This document shows, in pieces, positions 55,204-64,000 of a stretch of 64,000 nt of DNA; within the stretch, counting starts at the first letter, position 1, and every line of letters starts with the position of its first letter. Source of the DNA: Amorphophallus konjac (taxonomy: Eukaryota; Streptophyta; Magnoliopsida; Alismatales; Araceae); contig CM040128.1 of assembly GCA_022559845.1 (NCBI GenBank), positions 267,908,698 through 267,972,697 on the forward strand, read 5' to 3'. Both the position numbers and the translations under genes were made by a program. The notes under the pieces are model-generated. The model worked only from the letters and a program-made list of their open reading frames with translations. It was not told the DNA's origin and ran no database searches.

Positions 55204-55907
55204 TGTTGGGACTCAAAATATGATCCCTGGCGACCAAGCCGCAAAGACAAATGATACGGCCCACTGAAGCACAGAAGCTGATGAAAATCAACTTATCGAG
55301 GGTCCCTCGAGCTGACGAAGCCCCAAGCCACCTTGAAGGGAACACCGGGGACCTCACCTCAGGAGAGTCAAAGTCAACCCGCAACCAACCGGCGGTGCGA
55401 TCAAGCCTGCCCAATGATCCGGCATCGACTCTGTCATGCCGCTACCCCACATCCGACGTCCGATCAAGGACGACGGTCTACCTTATGATTCTCCGAAAGA
55501 GGAAGAATGCCCTCGGCCATCCACAACAAGGGGCCGGAGGTTCTGTCAGCAAGAAGATCCCGATCACCCGACACGGGTTCGGCTTCTCGCCCTAGTGAGG
55601 CCATTAGCGGCCGATGGATCGCCGTTCAAGGCGGAATTACCCAGGATGCAATGCCATCCTGCAAGGAAGCTTCGGACACAGGTCCGTCTTGATGAGAGGC
55701 ACCAATCACAGTGCCGAAAGTCGTACCGACGGGACACCCGTGTGTCCGGACCGGAAGCACATGAAGTTCTGATCAAGGCCGTTCGTCACATCAAGAGCTT
55801 CGTCAACACTCCGTCAAGGCTCCCCGAGAGCCAGGGCGAGAGGAACAGTCCACTGGAGTCTCCGGAACCATCCCCGGACCCATCGGCCTAGCCGTGCCTG
55901 GAGAACG

Positions 55908-56066
55908 GGTTAAAACGGCGCCCCTTAATACGGCGCCGTCGAACCGGCGCGCAAAAGCCAGAAGGGGCCTTTCCCCGGCGCCGTTAAAACGGCGCGCAAG
56001 AAGCCAAGGGGGCTGCTCCCCGGCGCCCTCAATCCGGCGCGCCCTTCTCCACCGCGCCGGATTAAC
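55908..56066. repeat. CGGCGC / CGCGCC motif array in A LTR U3
   Basis: Units TTAAAACGGCGCCCC, AATACGGCGCC, AACCGGCGCGCAA, CGGCGCCGTTAAAACGGCGCG and similar, ending a few bases before the TATA palindrome. Confidence 0.75.
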
Positions 56067-56069
56067 CAC

Positions 56070-56087
56070 ATGCCATATATATGGCAT
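56070..56087 (+). promoter_or_regulatory. TATA box of the A LTR inside an 18-bp palindrome
   Basis: ATGCCATATATATGGCAT is a perfect palindrome centred on TATATA. F has a different palindrome, GGCTATATATAGCC, at the same place. Confidence 0.65.
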
Positions 56088-57904
56088 GCCTGGAGGGGGA
56101 TCCAAAAAAAAAAGGAGGCCAACAGAAAAAGAGAAGAGAAAAAAAAGAGATCGGAGAGGTCTCAGAATCCAAAGAGAAAAAAAAGAGAATTAGAAGAAAG
56201 AGAGAGGTCCAGGGAAAAGGGGAGGAGGTTCTTCGTCTGAAGAGGTCCCCCGTCTGAGCTTCCCGGCGGCCGACATCCTGCTCCATCCGAGCCCCCCGGA
56301 GTCGAAGAAGAAGACCGTCTGCTTGTTTGCCGAGGTCGGGTCTCCATTTTTTTTTCTTCTTCCGGTTAACCCCTCTGCTCTTCTTTGTTTTTGTTTTCTG
56401 GCACAATGTAAGTGAGAGATCGGGGGAGGGGCGATGATACGAGCCTTTCCTCCCCCCTTTTTTCTCTCACCTTTTCCTCTGCTATGCTTTGGCTTCAACT
56501 GTAATAGTTCCTTTTCTTCTGTTAATGAAACGGCTGCCGATCGACAACGACGGCGTCGGAATCCATGTGCTCTGCATATGTATGAATGTGGGTTGTACAT
56601 GAATCAATGAAAGTCTATCGTGGCTAATGTCTTCTGCCCCGTGCGTACCCTCTCTCATCCTCTTGCGAGTGTACCTCTGATCGCTCTATTTAATATGTAT
56701 CTGCATTCACTCGTAGTTGGTTTCCTCCGATGCTGGGTGTGCCTTCGGGCTATAGAAATCATCTGTCCCCCCCCCTTTCCCCGGGGTTCTCTCCTGCTTT
56801 AAGTCCGATGCAACAACCGGATTTCGTGTTGAACGCTCCACTGGCTCTGCGAACAGAGATGCACTTGTGTGCATATCTCTGTCTATCTCCGCCCAGAGAT
56901 GAGGACCCTTCACTGTCCCCTGTGTGCCCTGCTTCATAGGCCAGAGGGGCAGGGAGAATCTCTCGGATTGTCCCTAATGGTCCAACGGCCAGCCTCATGG
57001 GGTTTGTTTCCGAATGCCGTATATATGTATACAGAGCTGTACCCCGGGCTATGTGCTGGTCACATATTGTGCCGGCGATTGACATGCTCGACCCGACGGG
57101 CTCTATCATTCTAATGTGTTTATAGACACTTCGTATGTTTGTCTGTCGCCGTAAAACGATGTTCATACCGCTTCCTGTCGTGTCATAAGCATCTTGATGG
57201 GAGTATGCTACGTAGCATCATTCCCGCATCCGGGGAGGGGTACATTCCTCATATTTCTCTGCCAATCATCCGACTCACGGGGGATTCATCTGGCAATGAT
57301 GAATATCCCTATGAGCCATAGGATGCACAGCAATGGGGCTAAGCCCTACACTTTAAATCCACAGCCCCTAATGGACTTTGTGGTGACCGTGGGTCGGGTG
57401 CCCCTTGTAGGCTTGCCTCGGGGTTTCCCTCCCATCTCGGTCGTCCCGATTCGGGTGTCGTGATGACTCGGGTCGCGTGCCCCTCGTAGGCTAGCCCTCG
57501 GGGTTTTCGCTCCCAGAAATGAGTCGTCTCACTCACTCACTGTTACCCACGGATTCGGTGCCCCTAGCAGGCTATGCCTCGGGGTTCTCCCTTTCCGTCC
57601 GGGTCTTCGCCGGCCGCCGTTGTGCTACCCGGCATTTAGGGGTTTGCTCCGCCACGTGAGCATCCTCCGCTTCTCCCCGATAAATCCTTTAGGATGGGGA
57701 GATGCTGCCGAAATTTCGGCTCAAACGAGTGTAAACTCGGAGCAATTGCTGCGCTCGAGTGTGAACCTCGCGCGAACCCGTGACTTGGCTTTGAACGGTT
57801 TGGGACCGATCCAATGAATAATCAATTCAATAAAGTCCTCAAAACCCCCAAAATAATCTAATAAATCCATAAATAAATCAACAAAATCTCGGTTTCCGTG
57901 AAAG

Positions 57905-58095
57905 CGGGCTGAAACGGCGCGATCATGCGTTAAAACGGCGCGGCCTAAAGCGGCGCGCCCTATCCGGCGCGCCCTATCCGGCGCGCCCCTACCTTCCACC
58001 GCGCCGTTTTAACGGCTTTTCCCCCTTTTACCGACGTTTGACCGCGCCGTTTTAACCCCTTTTACCTACGTTTCAGGGCGCCGTTTTAACCATTC
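57905..58095. repeat. CGCGCC motif array in A LTR, downstream of TATA
   Basis: GAAACGGCGCG, TTAAAACGGCGCGG, then three CTATCCGGCGCGCC units, then CGCGCCGTTTTAAC twice and GGCGCCGTTTTAAC. Same motif as the U3 array. Confidence 0.75.
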
Positions 58096-58812
58096 CAACC
58101 CGTTTCTTCGCATGCACTGCACCGGTTTCGTTCCGAGTCGTGTCATCGCATAATTCTAATCCTTTTTCCTATTCATGGGATGATTTCTCATACTAATCAT
58201 GGAATTTCATAAGCTCTTTGATTGAATAAATTGAATAAACTAGCTTTTCAAGCTTGAATTGATATGTCTCGAATCTTTGGCATCATGATTTGGCCCAAGC
58301 ATTCGTGTCTCATTAATGTATGCCCGAGTGGGTGCACCCTTGGTATATCAAATGACATTGTCAGAAGGCCGGGTTATGCCTGACCGGAAACCTTGTCACG
58401 CGTGAAGGCGGCTTTCGGGCCTAAGTACTCCGCCATGTACCAGGCCCCACCTCAATAAACCCTGTGTATACGGTCATGACATCTTGCATGATTGTTCGCA
58501 TGCTCTGTATCTTTTATTCCGGCTTCGACAGCCCGCTATCTCGGCAACTAATCAAAGGTGTTCCCTCCTCGTGGGGGATGTAATTAACGCCATAGCCTTT
58601 ACGGTATGGCGGACTGCTGGTCCCGACCGAACCTCACTCTCGCCCGATAAGGGTCAGAATGAGCGCATCATAAATCGTCACTCATGTGACTGGCACGCCC
58701 GTGTCGTCAATCAGTCAGTTGATTACTAGTTAGTCAATTGATTGATCGACCCGCGAAATAAATGAATGAAAAATACCAACGAAAAGAAAAGAAGGAAAAG
58801 ACGGTCGAAACA

Positions 58813-60428
58813 GTCCCCAGGGGTCTTCCCCTTTGTTTTCCCCCTCTCCTATGGAGGTATGGGGGCGTGGTTGGAATTTTTGGGCGTTCTTACCGTTTTC
58901 GGCCGCGGACTGAGAACGCGCTATAATCCAGTAGCGCGTTCTTGGAGGTCGCGCTGCCCCGACCGAGCGCGTTCATCGGAGAAGATGAACAGTTTGGCGG
59001 TTCGTGTCGCGCTATGGGGTCCTAGCGCGATCATCATTGTCACGCTAGGAGGACCTAGCGCGATGGTCCCTGTCGCGCTAGGGTTCCCTAGCGCGATAGT
59101 CCGTGTCGTGCTATGGGGCCATAGCGCGACAACCCTTGTTGCGCTAGGGGACCCTAGCGCGACATGCCCTGTCGCGCTAGGTATCCCTAGCGCGATTTGG
59201 TTCGTTGTTGGGTGTTCCCCTTGGGCCGTGTGTGCGTCCCGGGCACCCCGTGGAGTTCCGTGACCGTGTCTTTGGTGTCCGGAAGTCCCGTTTGCCTCGG
59301 TCAGGCGTTTGACCATGGGCAGTGCGTCTGTTTCTCTTCCGACCGTGGTTACCGTGCGACGGAGCTAGTACGTGGGGTGATTCCCACCCGTTGTCGGTTC
59401 GGACGTTGTTTTCCGTTGACTCGAGAGTCTACTCCTTCAGTGACCCTCCACTAGTCGTAGCCCACCAGTACGAGGTGCTGGTCTCACCTGGGAGTGGTGT
59501 ACGGGCACCCACCTTTCGAGACGGTTTGTGGACCGGTTACCGTAGGACCCTCGTCGGTAGCCAGAGTCCGGCTACGGGGGAAAACCGGTCAGAGGACCAG
59601 ACCTAGTGACGAAGGTCTGTGTGTGCACACGTGGTTGGGGGCGGTTGGACCCACGTCGACGGGCGTGACCCCAGCTAGTTACTTGTTTGTGGTTACTTGT
59701 ACGGTGTTTACGCCTCGGGTAGGACCTACCACGTCAGGCGGTTCACCTGCGGTGCGGTGTAAGACGTCAGGGGACGCTACCGGCTGTGCTTCTAGTGGGT
59801 GGTACTCCTGTCGAGTACGGAGTGTCAGACTGTCAGTCGTGTGTTTCCGACCTTCGGGTTTTACGGTTCGACCGTTGATTTCAGTCTTCTCGTACCGTGG
59901 CACGTGTGTCGGTTTGCGTGCCGTAGGGTCTAGTTCTGTAGAGTGCAGGGCTTTCCTTTCCGAGGTACCTTCCTACCGCTAGAGTAGTGGTTTCTCGTTT
60001 TACGAGGTAGGGTTCGAGTGATCCCTACTGAGTCTTGTTCCGAGACTCATTCCCTGCGTGTTTTCACCGTGTTTCAGGTGAGACGCCACCTTCGGGGAGC
60101 GCGTCAGGAGCGCAGCGTGGTGCGGGTGCCCAGAGGTAGTGCTAGAGGTCAGAGCCGGGGTATGCCCCGTGTAGCTGTACTTTTCTTTCTTGTCACTGTA
60201 CTAGTCGTGGACTGTTCTTGCTATTGTTGTTCTTTATTGTGGACCATGTAAAATGTTAATTTATTTCCTGCTTAATATTATAACTATTTTAATTTTTGCA
60301 ATTATCTGTGATGCTTGTGTAGTTTCCACACCATCCTTTTAACCCTTCCGAGTCTTCGGGCTCGTGGGTGGCGGTACGAGTCTCGGGTTATCGGGCCTTC
60401 CCGGTAATCGGATTCTCGGGTCGTTACA
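58813..60428 (+). mobile_element. 5' LTR (left-truncated) of Tekay/Del-type element D
   Basis: About 1.6 kb remains, ending GGGTCGTTACA two bases before an iMet PBS. The left end was separated by insertion of element A. It contains the palindrome array at 58,913-59,203 and an AT-rich stretch near the end (60,245-60,300). Open frames inside are incidental. Confidence 0.8.
58913..59203. repeat. 33-bp tandem hairpin array in D LTR
   Basis: Six units start at 59,006, 59,039, 59,072, 59,105, 59,138 and 59,171, exactly 33 bp apart. Each contains an inverted repeat such as TCGCGCTAGGG..CCCTAGCGCGA (unit 3, 11-bp arms, 2-base loop). A related larger inverted repeat, AGAACGCGCTA..TAGCGCGTTCT, lies upstream at 58,913-58,942. 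Confidence 0.92.
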
Positions 60429-60430
60429 GC

Positions 60431-60442
60431 TGGTATCAGAGC
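60431..60442 (+). promoter_or_regulatory. tRNA-iMet primer binding site of element D
   Basis: TGGTATCAGAGC, two bases after the LTR end. Confidence 0.9.
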
Positions 60443-60592
60443 GCGGTTGTGGAATTACATGAGAATCATAGGTAATTGTAGTGGTCCACTAGTCCACAAC
60501 GATGATGTACATGTGACGCTGGCATTGGGCACCGTGTGTTTATTTTGACCTTGCCGTTTTCGTGTTTTCTATCTTTTGCTTCAGAAGCGAGG

Positions 60593-63500
60593 ATGGCGCC
60601 GAGGAGGAGTTCTCGCTCTCAGCAGGGGCAGTCGGCTGGAGGTCAGGAGATCCAGCAGGGGGTCCAGAGGGACCAGGAGGAGCATAGTAGAGTTCCGGGA
60701 GCTACCGAGGCCGCGGATGCTGCGAGAGCTCCGGGGGCCGAGGATTTCTTCCGTGGCATGTACCATCTCATGTCTCAGCAGTTTGGCAGAGAGACTGGTG
60801 AGGGCTCGTCAGTCAGGGGTGGGCCGGGCCGAGTGGTGAGGGACTTCATGCAGTTCCATCTACCTTACTTTAGCGGCCAGGCAGACCCTGATGCGGCTCG
60901 TGATTGGCTTGATGAGATGGAGCGGGTGTTCAGTTCTGCGAAGAGTACTGCCGAGGACAGAGTGGTGTTGGCCTACAACCAGTTGCAGGGTACGGCTCGG
61001 AGGTGGTGGTCTTTCGAGTGGAAGACGTCCTTTCAGCTTCGTCCACTTGAGCAGGTCGAGTGGGGTGACTTTGTCAGTGCTTTCGAGCGTACGTACTGTC
61101 CAGACGTCGTTGCTACGCAGCGGATGCGGGAGTTTCTGGAGCTGGTGCAGGGTGACATGTCCGTGTTGCAGTATAGGGCCCGATTTGTCAAGCTGGGTCG
61201 GTATGCACCTCATATCATGGAGCATGAGAGGGTGAGGACGACGCAGTTTGTGCAGGGCTTGAGGCTGGAGCTGAGGCACCATTTGATCGTGAATGGGGCC
61301 ACTGATCTAGAGACGGCGTCTCGTGTTGCGATTTCCTTGGAGATGGATATGCAGAGGACTCGAGGACCGATCAGCCAGGGGCAGTCCTTGTCAGGTCGCA
61401 GCCAGCAGTCGGCTACCCAGCAGCAGGGTTCCTTCCAGCATGCGTCGGGTGGTTCAGGAGTACCGGCATCGGCAGCTTCGGTGACAGGATCTGCGTCCTT
61501 CGGCTCGAAGATCAAGAAGTTCTTGAAGAAGAGTCTCCGGAAGAAGCACAAGGATCAGGGGCAAGCTTCATCGGGCAGTGTACAGCAGCCGATTCCTTTG
61601 CAGCGTCAGGGATCAGTGGGTGGATCGCGAGGACCTTGTCCACGGTGCGGTGGGACCCACCCAGGCAGGCAGTGCACGGCGCCGATCATTTGTTTTCGGT
61701 GTGACCAGCCAGGGCACATGGCGCGTGACTGTCCTCAGAGGCCGCCGCAGCAGCAGGTTCCCCAGCAGCAGCAGCAGCAACAAGGACAGTATCCGCCGCT
61801 ACCCAGGTCAGCTAGTGTGGGAGGCAGGCAAAGAGCTCGTGGTCAGATCACGCACTTGATCAGGGCAGAGGCAGTGGCGTCACAGCTCGTGGAAGGTACC
61901 GTTCAGATTTTGGGTTGTGCGGCTCGGGTTTTATTTGATTCTGGCGCGTCTCATTCGTTTATTTCGGAGGATTTCGCGTCAAGCGTCGAGGAGCCGGTGA
62001 CCCAGTTATCCTGTGATTTGGCAGTGGAGTTGCCTTCGGGTGACTTTATGGTCACTCCGTATTGCTTCGACCAGGTTCCGGTGTGGATCGATGGGCGGAG
62101 TATGCCAGGCAGGTTGTATGCATTGCAGCTTCGGGATTACGACGTGATTCTAGGCATGGATTGGCTCGAGACTCATGGAGCGGTGGTGGATTGTGGAATG
62201 AAGATGGTCTACTTCCAGCATCCGAGCAAGAGGACCTTCTATTTCCAAGGTATCCGTTCCACCTCTTCTCGATTCCTTATCTCTGCTATTCGAGCCCGTC
62301 GATTGCTTGATTCAGGTTGTCAGGGTTTTCTCGCGTCTGTGGTTGTGTCTGACCGGATGGAGCCGGATGTCGAGGACATTGCGGTGGTGTGCGAGTTTCC
62401 CGATGTTTTTCCTGAGGAGTTGCCTGGATTACCTCCCCAGCGGGAGATCGATTTCATGATCGAGGTTGTACCTGGTACGGGACCTTTGGCGAAGGCTCCC
62501 TACCGTATGGCCCCCGCTGAGCTGAGGGAGTTGAGGGCGCAGTTGCAGGAACTGTTGGCCAAGGGGTACATTCGTCCGAGCTTTTCCCCTTGCGGTGCGC
62601 CCGTGTTGTTCGTGAAGAAGAAGGACGGTAGTCTGCGGTTGTGCATTGACTATCGGCAGCTGAATGAAGTGACCATTAAGAACAAGTATCCGTTGCCGCG
62701 GATTGATGATTTGTTTGACCAGCTGCAGTCTGCGCGAGTGTTCTCGCGGATTGATTTGCGGTCCGGTTACTATCAGCTGAGAATTCGCGAGTCCGATGTG
62801 GAGAAGACTGTATTCAGTACGAGGTACGGGTATTTTGAGTTTCTGGTGATGCCGTTTGGGCTCACCAATGCCCCAGCAGCCTTCATGGACTTGATGCAGA
62901 GGGTGTTCCATCCGTATTTGGACCAGTTCGTGGTCATCTTTGTGGATGACATCCTTGTTTATTCGCAGTCTGATGAGGAGCATGCGTACCATTTGGGTGT
63001 GGTGCTGCAGACGTTGCGAGATCACCAGTTGTATGCGAAGCTCAGCAAGTGCGAGTTTTGGCTCAGCGAGATGCACTTTCTGGGGCACGTGATTTCTGGT
63101 GATGGCATTTCCGTGGATCCCGCCAAGGTCGAGGCTGTGATGCAATGGCCGAGGCCGAGGTCGGTGACGGAGATCCGGAGTTTCTTGGGGCTTGCGGGGT
63201 ATTATCACCGGTTTATCCAAGATTTTTCCCGCATTGCGACCCCGATGACGAGGCTCACGCGGAAGGATGTGCCTTTCGTCTGGTCCGAGGAGTGTGAGCA
63301 GAGCTTCAGAGAACTGAAGAGATTGCTCACCTCGGCTCCGGTGTTAGTTTTGCCTTCTGGATCGGGAGGTTTCGTGGTGTGTACAGATGCTTCCGGCGTC
63401 GGATTGGGTGCTGTTCTGATGCAGCATGGTAGAGTGGTGGCTTATGCATCTCGGCAGCTAAAGCCCCACGAGGAGAACTACCCTACCCATGACCTTGAGT

Positions 63501-64000
63501 TGGCGGCGGTGATCTTCGCGCTGAAGATCTGGAGGCATTATCTGTACGGCGAGAAGTTCGAGGTGTTCACTGACCATCAGAGTTTGAGGTATGTGTTCTC
63601 GCAGAGAGATCTGAACCTCAGACAAAGGCGTTGGATGGAGTTCATGAAGGACTATGACTTCACCCTGTCTTATCAGCCGGGCAGGATGAATGTCGTCGCC
63701 GATGCCTTGAGTCGGAAGGTGGCGGTCAGTACCTTGATGCTGAGGAAGTGGAGGCTCTGGGAACAGGTGCCCGAAGTTTCCTTCAGGCTCAAGATTCCCC
63801 AGGAGCGAGGGTTGGCAGTGCTTGCGAGTCTGACTGTCACTCCTGCTATCCGTCGTCAGGTGACAGAGGCTCAGCATGCGGACCCTGAGTTTCCCCGGAT
63901 TCTTACGATGGCTGACGTAGAGCTCGGCGAGGACGGTGCTGCGAGGTTTCGTGGCAGGTTGTACGTCCCAGCGGAGGAGCAGGTTCGTCGTGCGGTGTTA
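60593..64000 (+). CDS. gag-pol: Gag-pol polyprotein of element D (partial, runs off window)
   Basis: One frame open for 1,136 codons from ATG 60,593 to the window edge with no stop. Gag core at about residues 90-250 ([48 protein letters not shown]). Two zinc knuckles follow: [13 protein letters not shown] and [14 protein letters not shown] (residue 367). Aspartic protease FDSGASHSF (Asp 449) with [69 protein letters not shown] and FVDD (Asp 785-786, intact). RNase [55 protein letters not shown]. The single RNase H and motif spelling place it with Tekay/Del chromoviruses; the integrase and expected chromodomain lie beyond the window. Both catalytic sites are intact, so the copy may be young. 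Confidence 0.92.
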   Translation, partial: MAPRRSSRSQQGQSAGGQEIQQGVQRDQEEHSRVPGATEAADAARAPGAEDFFRGMYHLMSQQFGRETGEGSSVRGGPGRVVRDFMQFHLPYFSGQADPDAARDWLDEMERVFSSAKSTAEDRVVLAYNQLQGTARRWWSFEWKTSFQLRPLEQVEWGDFVSAFERTYCPDVVATQRMREFLELVQGDMSVLQYRARFVKLGRYAPHIMEHERVRTTQFVQGLRLELRHHLIVNGATDLETASRVAISLEMDMQRTRGPISQGQSLSGRSQQSATQQQGSFQHASGGSGVPASAASVTGSASFGSKIKKFLKKSLRKKHKDQGQASSGSVQQPIPLQRQGSVGGSRGPCPRCGGTHPGRQCTAPIICFRCDQPGHMARDCPQRPPQQQVPQQQQQQQGQYPPLPRSASVGGRQRARGQITHLIRAEAVASQLVEGTVQILGCAARVLFDSGASHSFISEDFASSVEEPVTQLSCDLAVELPSGDFMVTPYCFDQVPVWIDGRSMPGRLYALQLRDYDVILGMDWLETHGAVVDCGMKMVYFQHPSKRTFYFQGIRSTSSRFLISAIRARRLLDSGCQGFLASVVVSDRMEPDVEDIAVVCEFPDVFPEELPGLPPQREIDFMIEVVPGTGPLAKAPYRMAPAELRELRAQLQELLAKGYIRPSFSPCGAPVLFVKKKDGSLRLCIDYRQLNEVTIKNKYPLPRIDDLFDQLQSARVFSRIDLRSGYYQLRIRESDVEKTVFSTRYGYFEFLVMPFGLTNAPAAFMDLMQRVFHPYLDQFVVIFVDDILVYSQSDEEHAYHLGVVLQTLRDHQLYAKLSKCEFWLSEMHFLGHVISGDGISVDPAKVEAVMQWPRPRSVTEIRSFLGLAGYYHRFIQDFSRIATPMTRLTRKDVPFVWSEECEQSFRELKRLLTSAPVLVLPSGSGGFVVCTDASGVGLGAVLMQHGRVVAYASRQLKPHEENYPTHDLELAAVIFALKIWRHYLYGEKFEVFTDHQSLRYVFSQRDLNLRQRRWMEFMKDYDFTLSYQPGRMNVVADALSRKVAVSTLMLRKWRLWEQVPEVSFRLKIPQERGLAVLASLTVTPAIRRQVTEAQHADPEFPRILTMADVELGEDGAARFRGRLYVPAEEQVRRAVL

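Larger units (their letters stand above)
55204..58812 (+). mobile_element. 3' LTR of element A
   Basis: About 3.61 kb, TGTTGGGACTC to GTCGAAACA. Layout: U3 with CGCGCC array (55,908-56,065), TATA palindrome (56,070-56,087), GA-rich leader, candidate processing region with AATGAA-type signals (56,520-56,610), three tandem repeats of CCTCGTAGGCTAGCCCTCGG type (57,390-57,590), A-rich stretch, second CGCGCC array (57,905-58,090) and a terminal block almost identical to 36,608-36,993. The right flank starts GTCCC in the D LTR; the matching left target site is lost. Confidence 0.88.

Noticed and set aside
58766..59263. 165-codon open frame with Ala/Gly/Pro repeats
   Set aside because: It spans the A/D junction and the 33-bp hairpin array; 33 is a multiple of three, so the repeat keeps the frame open.

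Overview
This window is plant nuclear DNA made almost entirely of nested LTR retrotransposons. I see no intact host gene, no rRNA or tRNA gene and no bacterial signal. The evidence for a flowering plant with a repeat-rich genome is threefold: Ty3/gypsy elements of the Tat/Ogre and Tekay/Del types, initiator-Met tRNA primer sites, and captured pieces of plant nuclear genes. The species cannot be named from the sequence.

Layout, left to right. (1) 1-13,358: the 3' end of a Tat-type element, called G here. Its non-coding 3' region (1-5,936) holds five unrelated tandem-repeat families. A polypurine tract and an LTR of about 7.4 kb follow. The LTR U3 has swallowed pieces of at least three host genes (MIC60/mitofilin, NADP-isocitrate dehydrogenase, a Mei2-like RNA-binding protein), separated by short arrays of a CCGG-CACACC motif. 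(2) 13,359-17,210: element E on the minus strand, a Tekay-like non-autonomous remnant with 3' LTR, PPT, non-coding body, PBS and the end of its 5' LTR. (3) 17,211-33,400: element C on the plus strand, Tat/Ogre lineage (LTR, gag, zinc finger, protease plus G-patch, RT, two RNases H), decayed and split by (4) element B at 24,587-31,027, a complete gag-only element with two 2.03-kb LTRs and a clean GGCGT target duplication. (5) 33,401-36,607: F, an inverted LTR of the A family that cuts off the end of C. (6) 36,608-58,812: element A on the plus strand, a young Tat element of about 22 kb with a truncated 5' LTR, PBS, giant gag-pol, RNase H, integrase, several 3' tandem arrays, a spliced antisense plant-mobile-domain gene, PPT and a full 3' LTR. 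(7) 58,813-64,000: element D on the plus strand, a Tekay/Del chromovirus whose 5' LTR was cut by A and whose gag-pol is open up to the window edge.

How the parts relate. A, C and D each carry gag-protease-RT-RNase H; C lost its integrase and D's lies beyond the window. B carries only gag and must borrow pol. The most unusual signals are regulatory and structural: (a) chimeric host-gene capture inside an LTR; (b) arrays of CpG-rich palindromes in the LTRs of several unrelated families, with compensatory changes in D; (c) in A, the same palindrome array placed beside both the LTR promoter and the probable promoter of the antisense gene; (d) TATA boxes that sit inside inverted repeats in four Tat LTRs. 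All coordinates of LTR ends and introns come from reading by eye; family assignments rest on recognised motifs, not on database searches.
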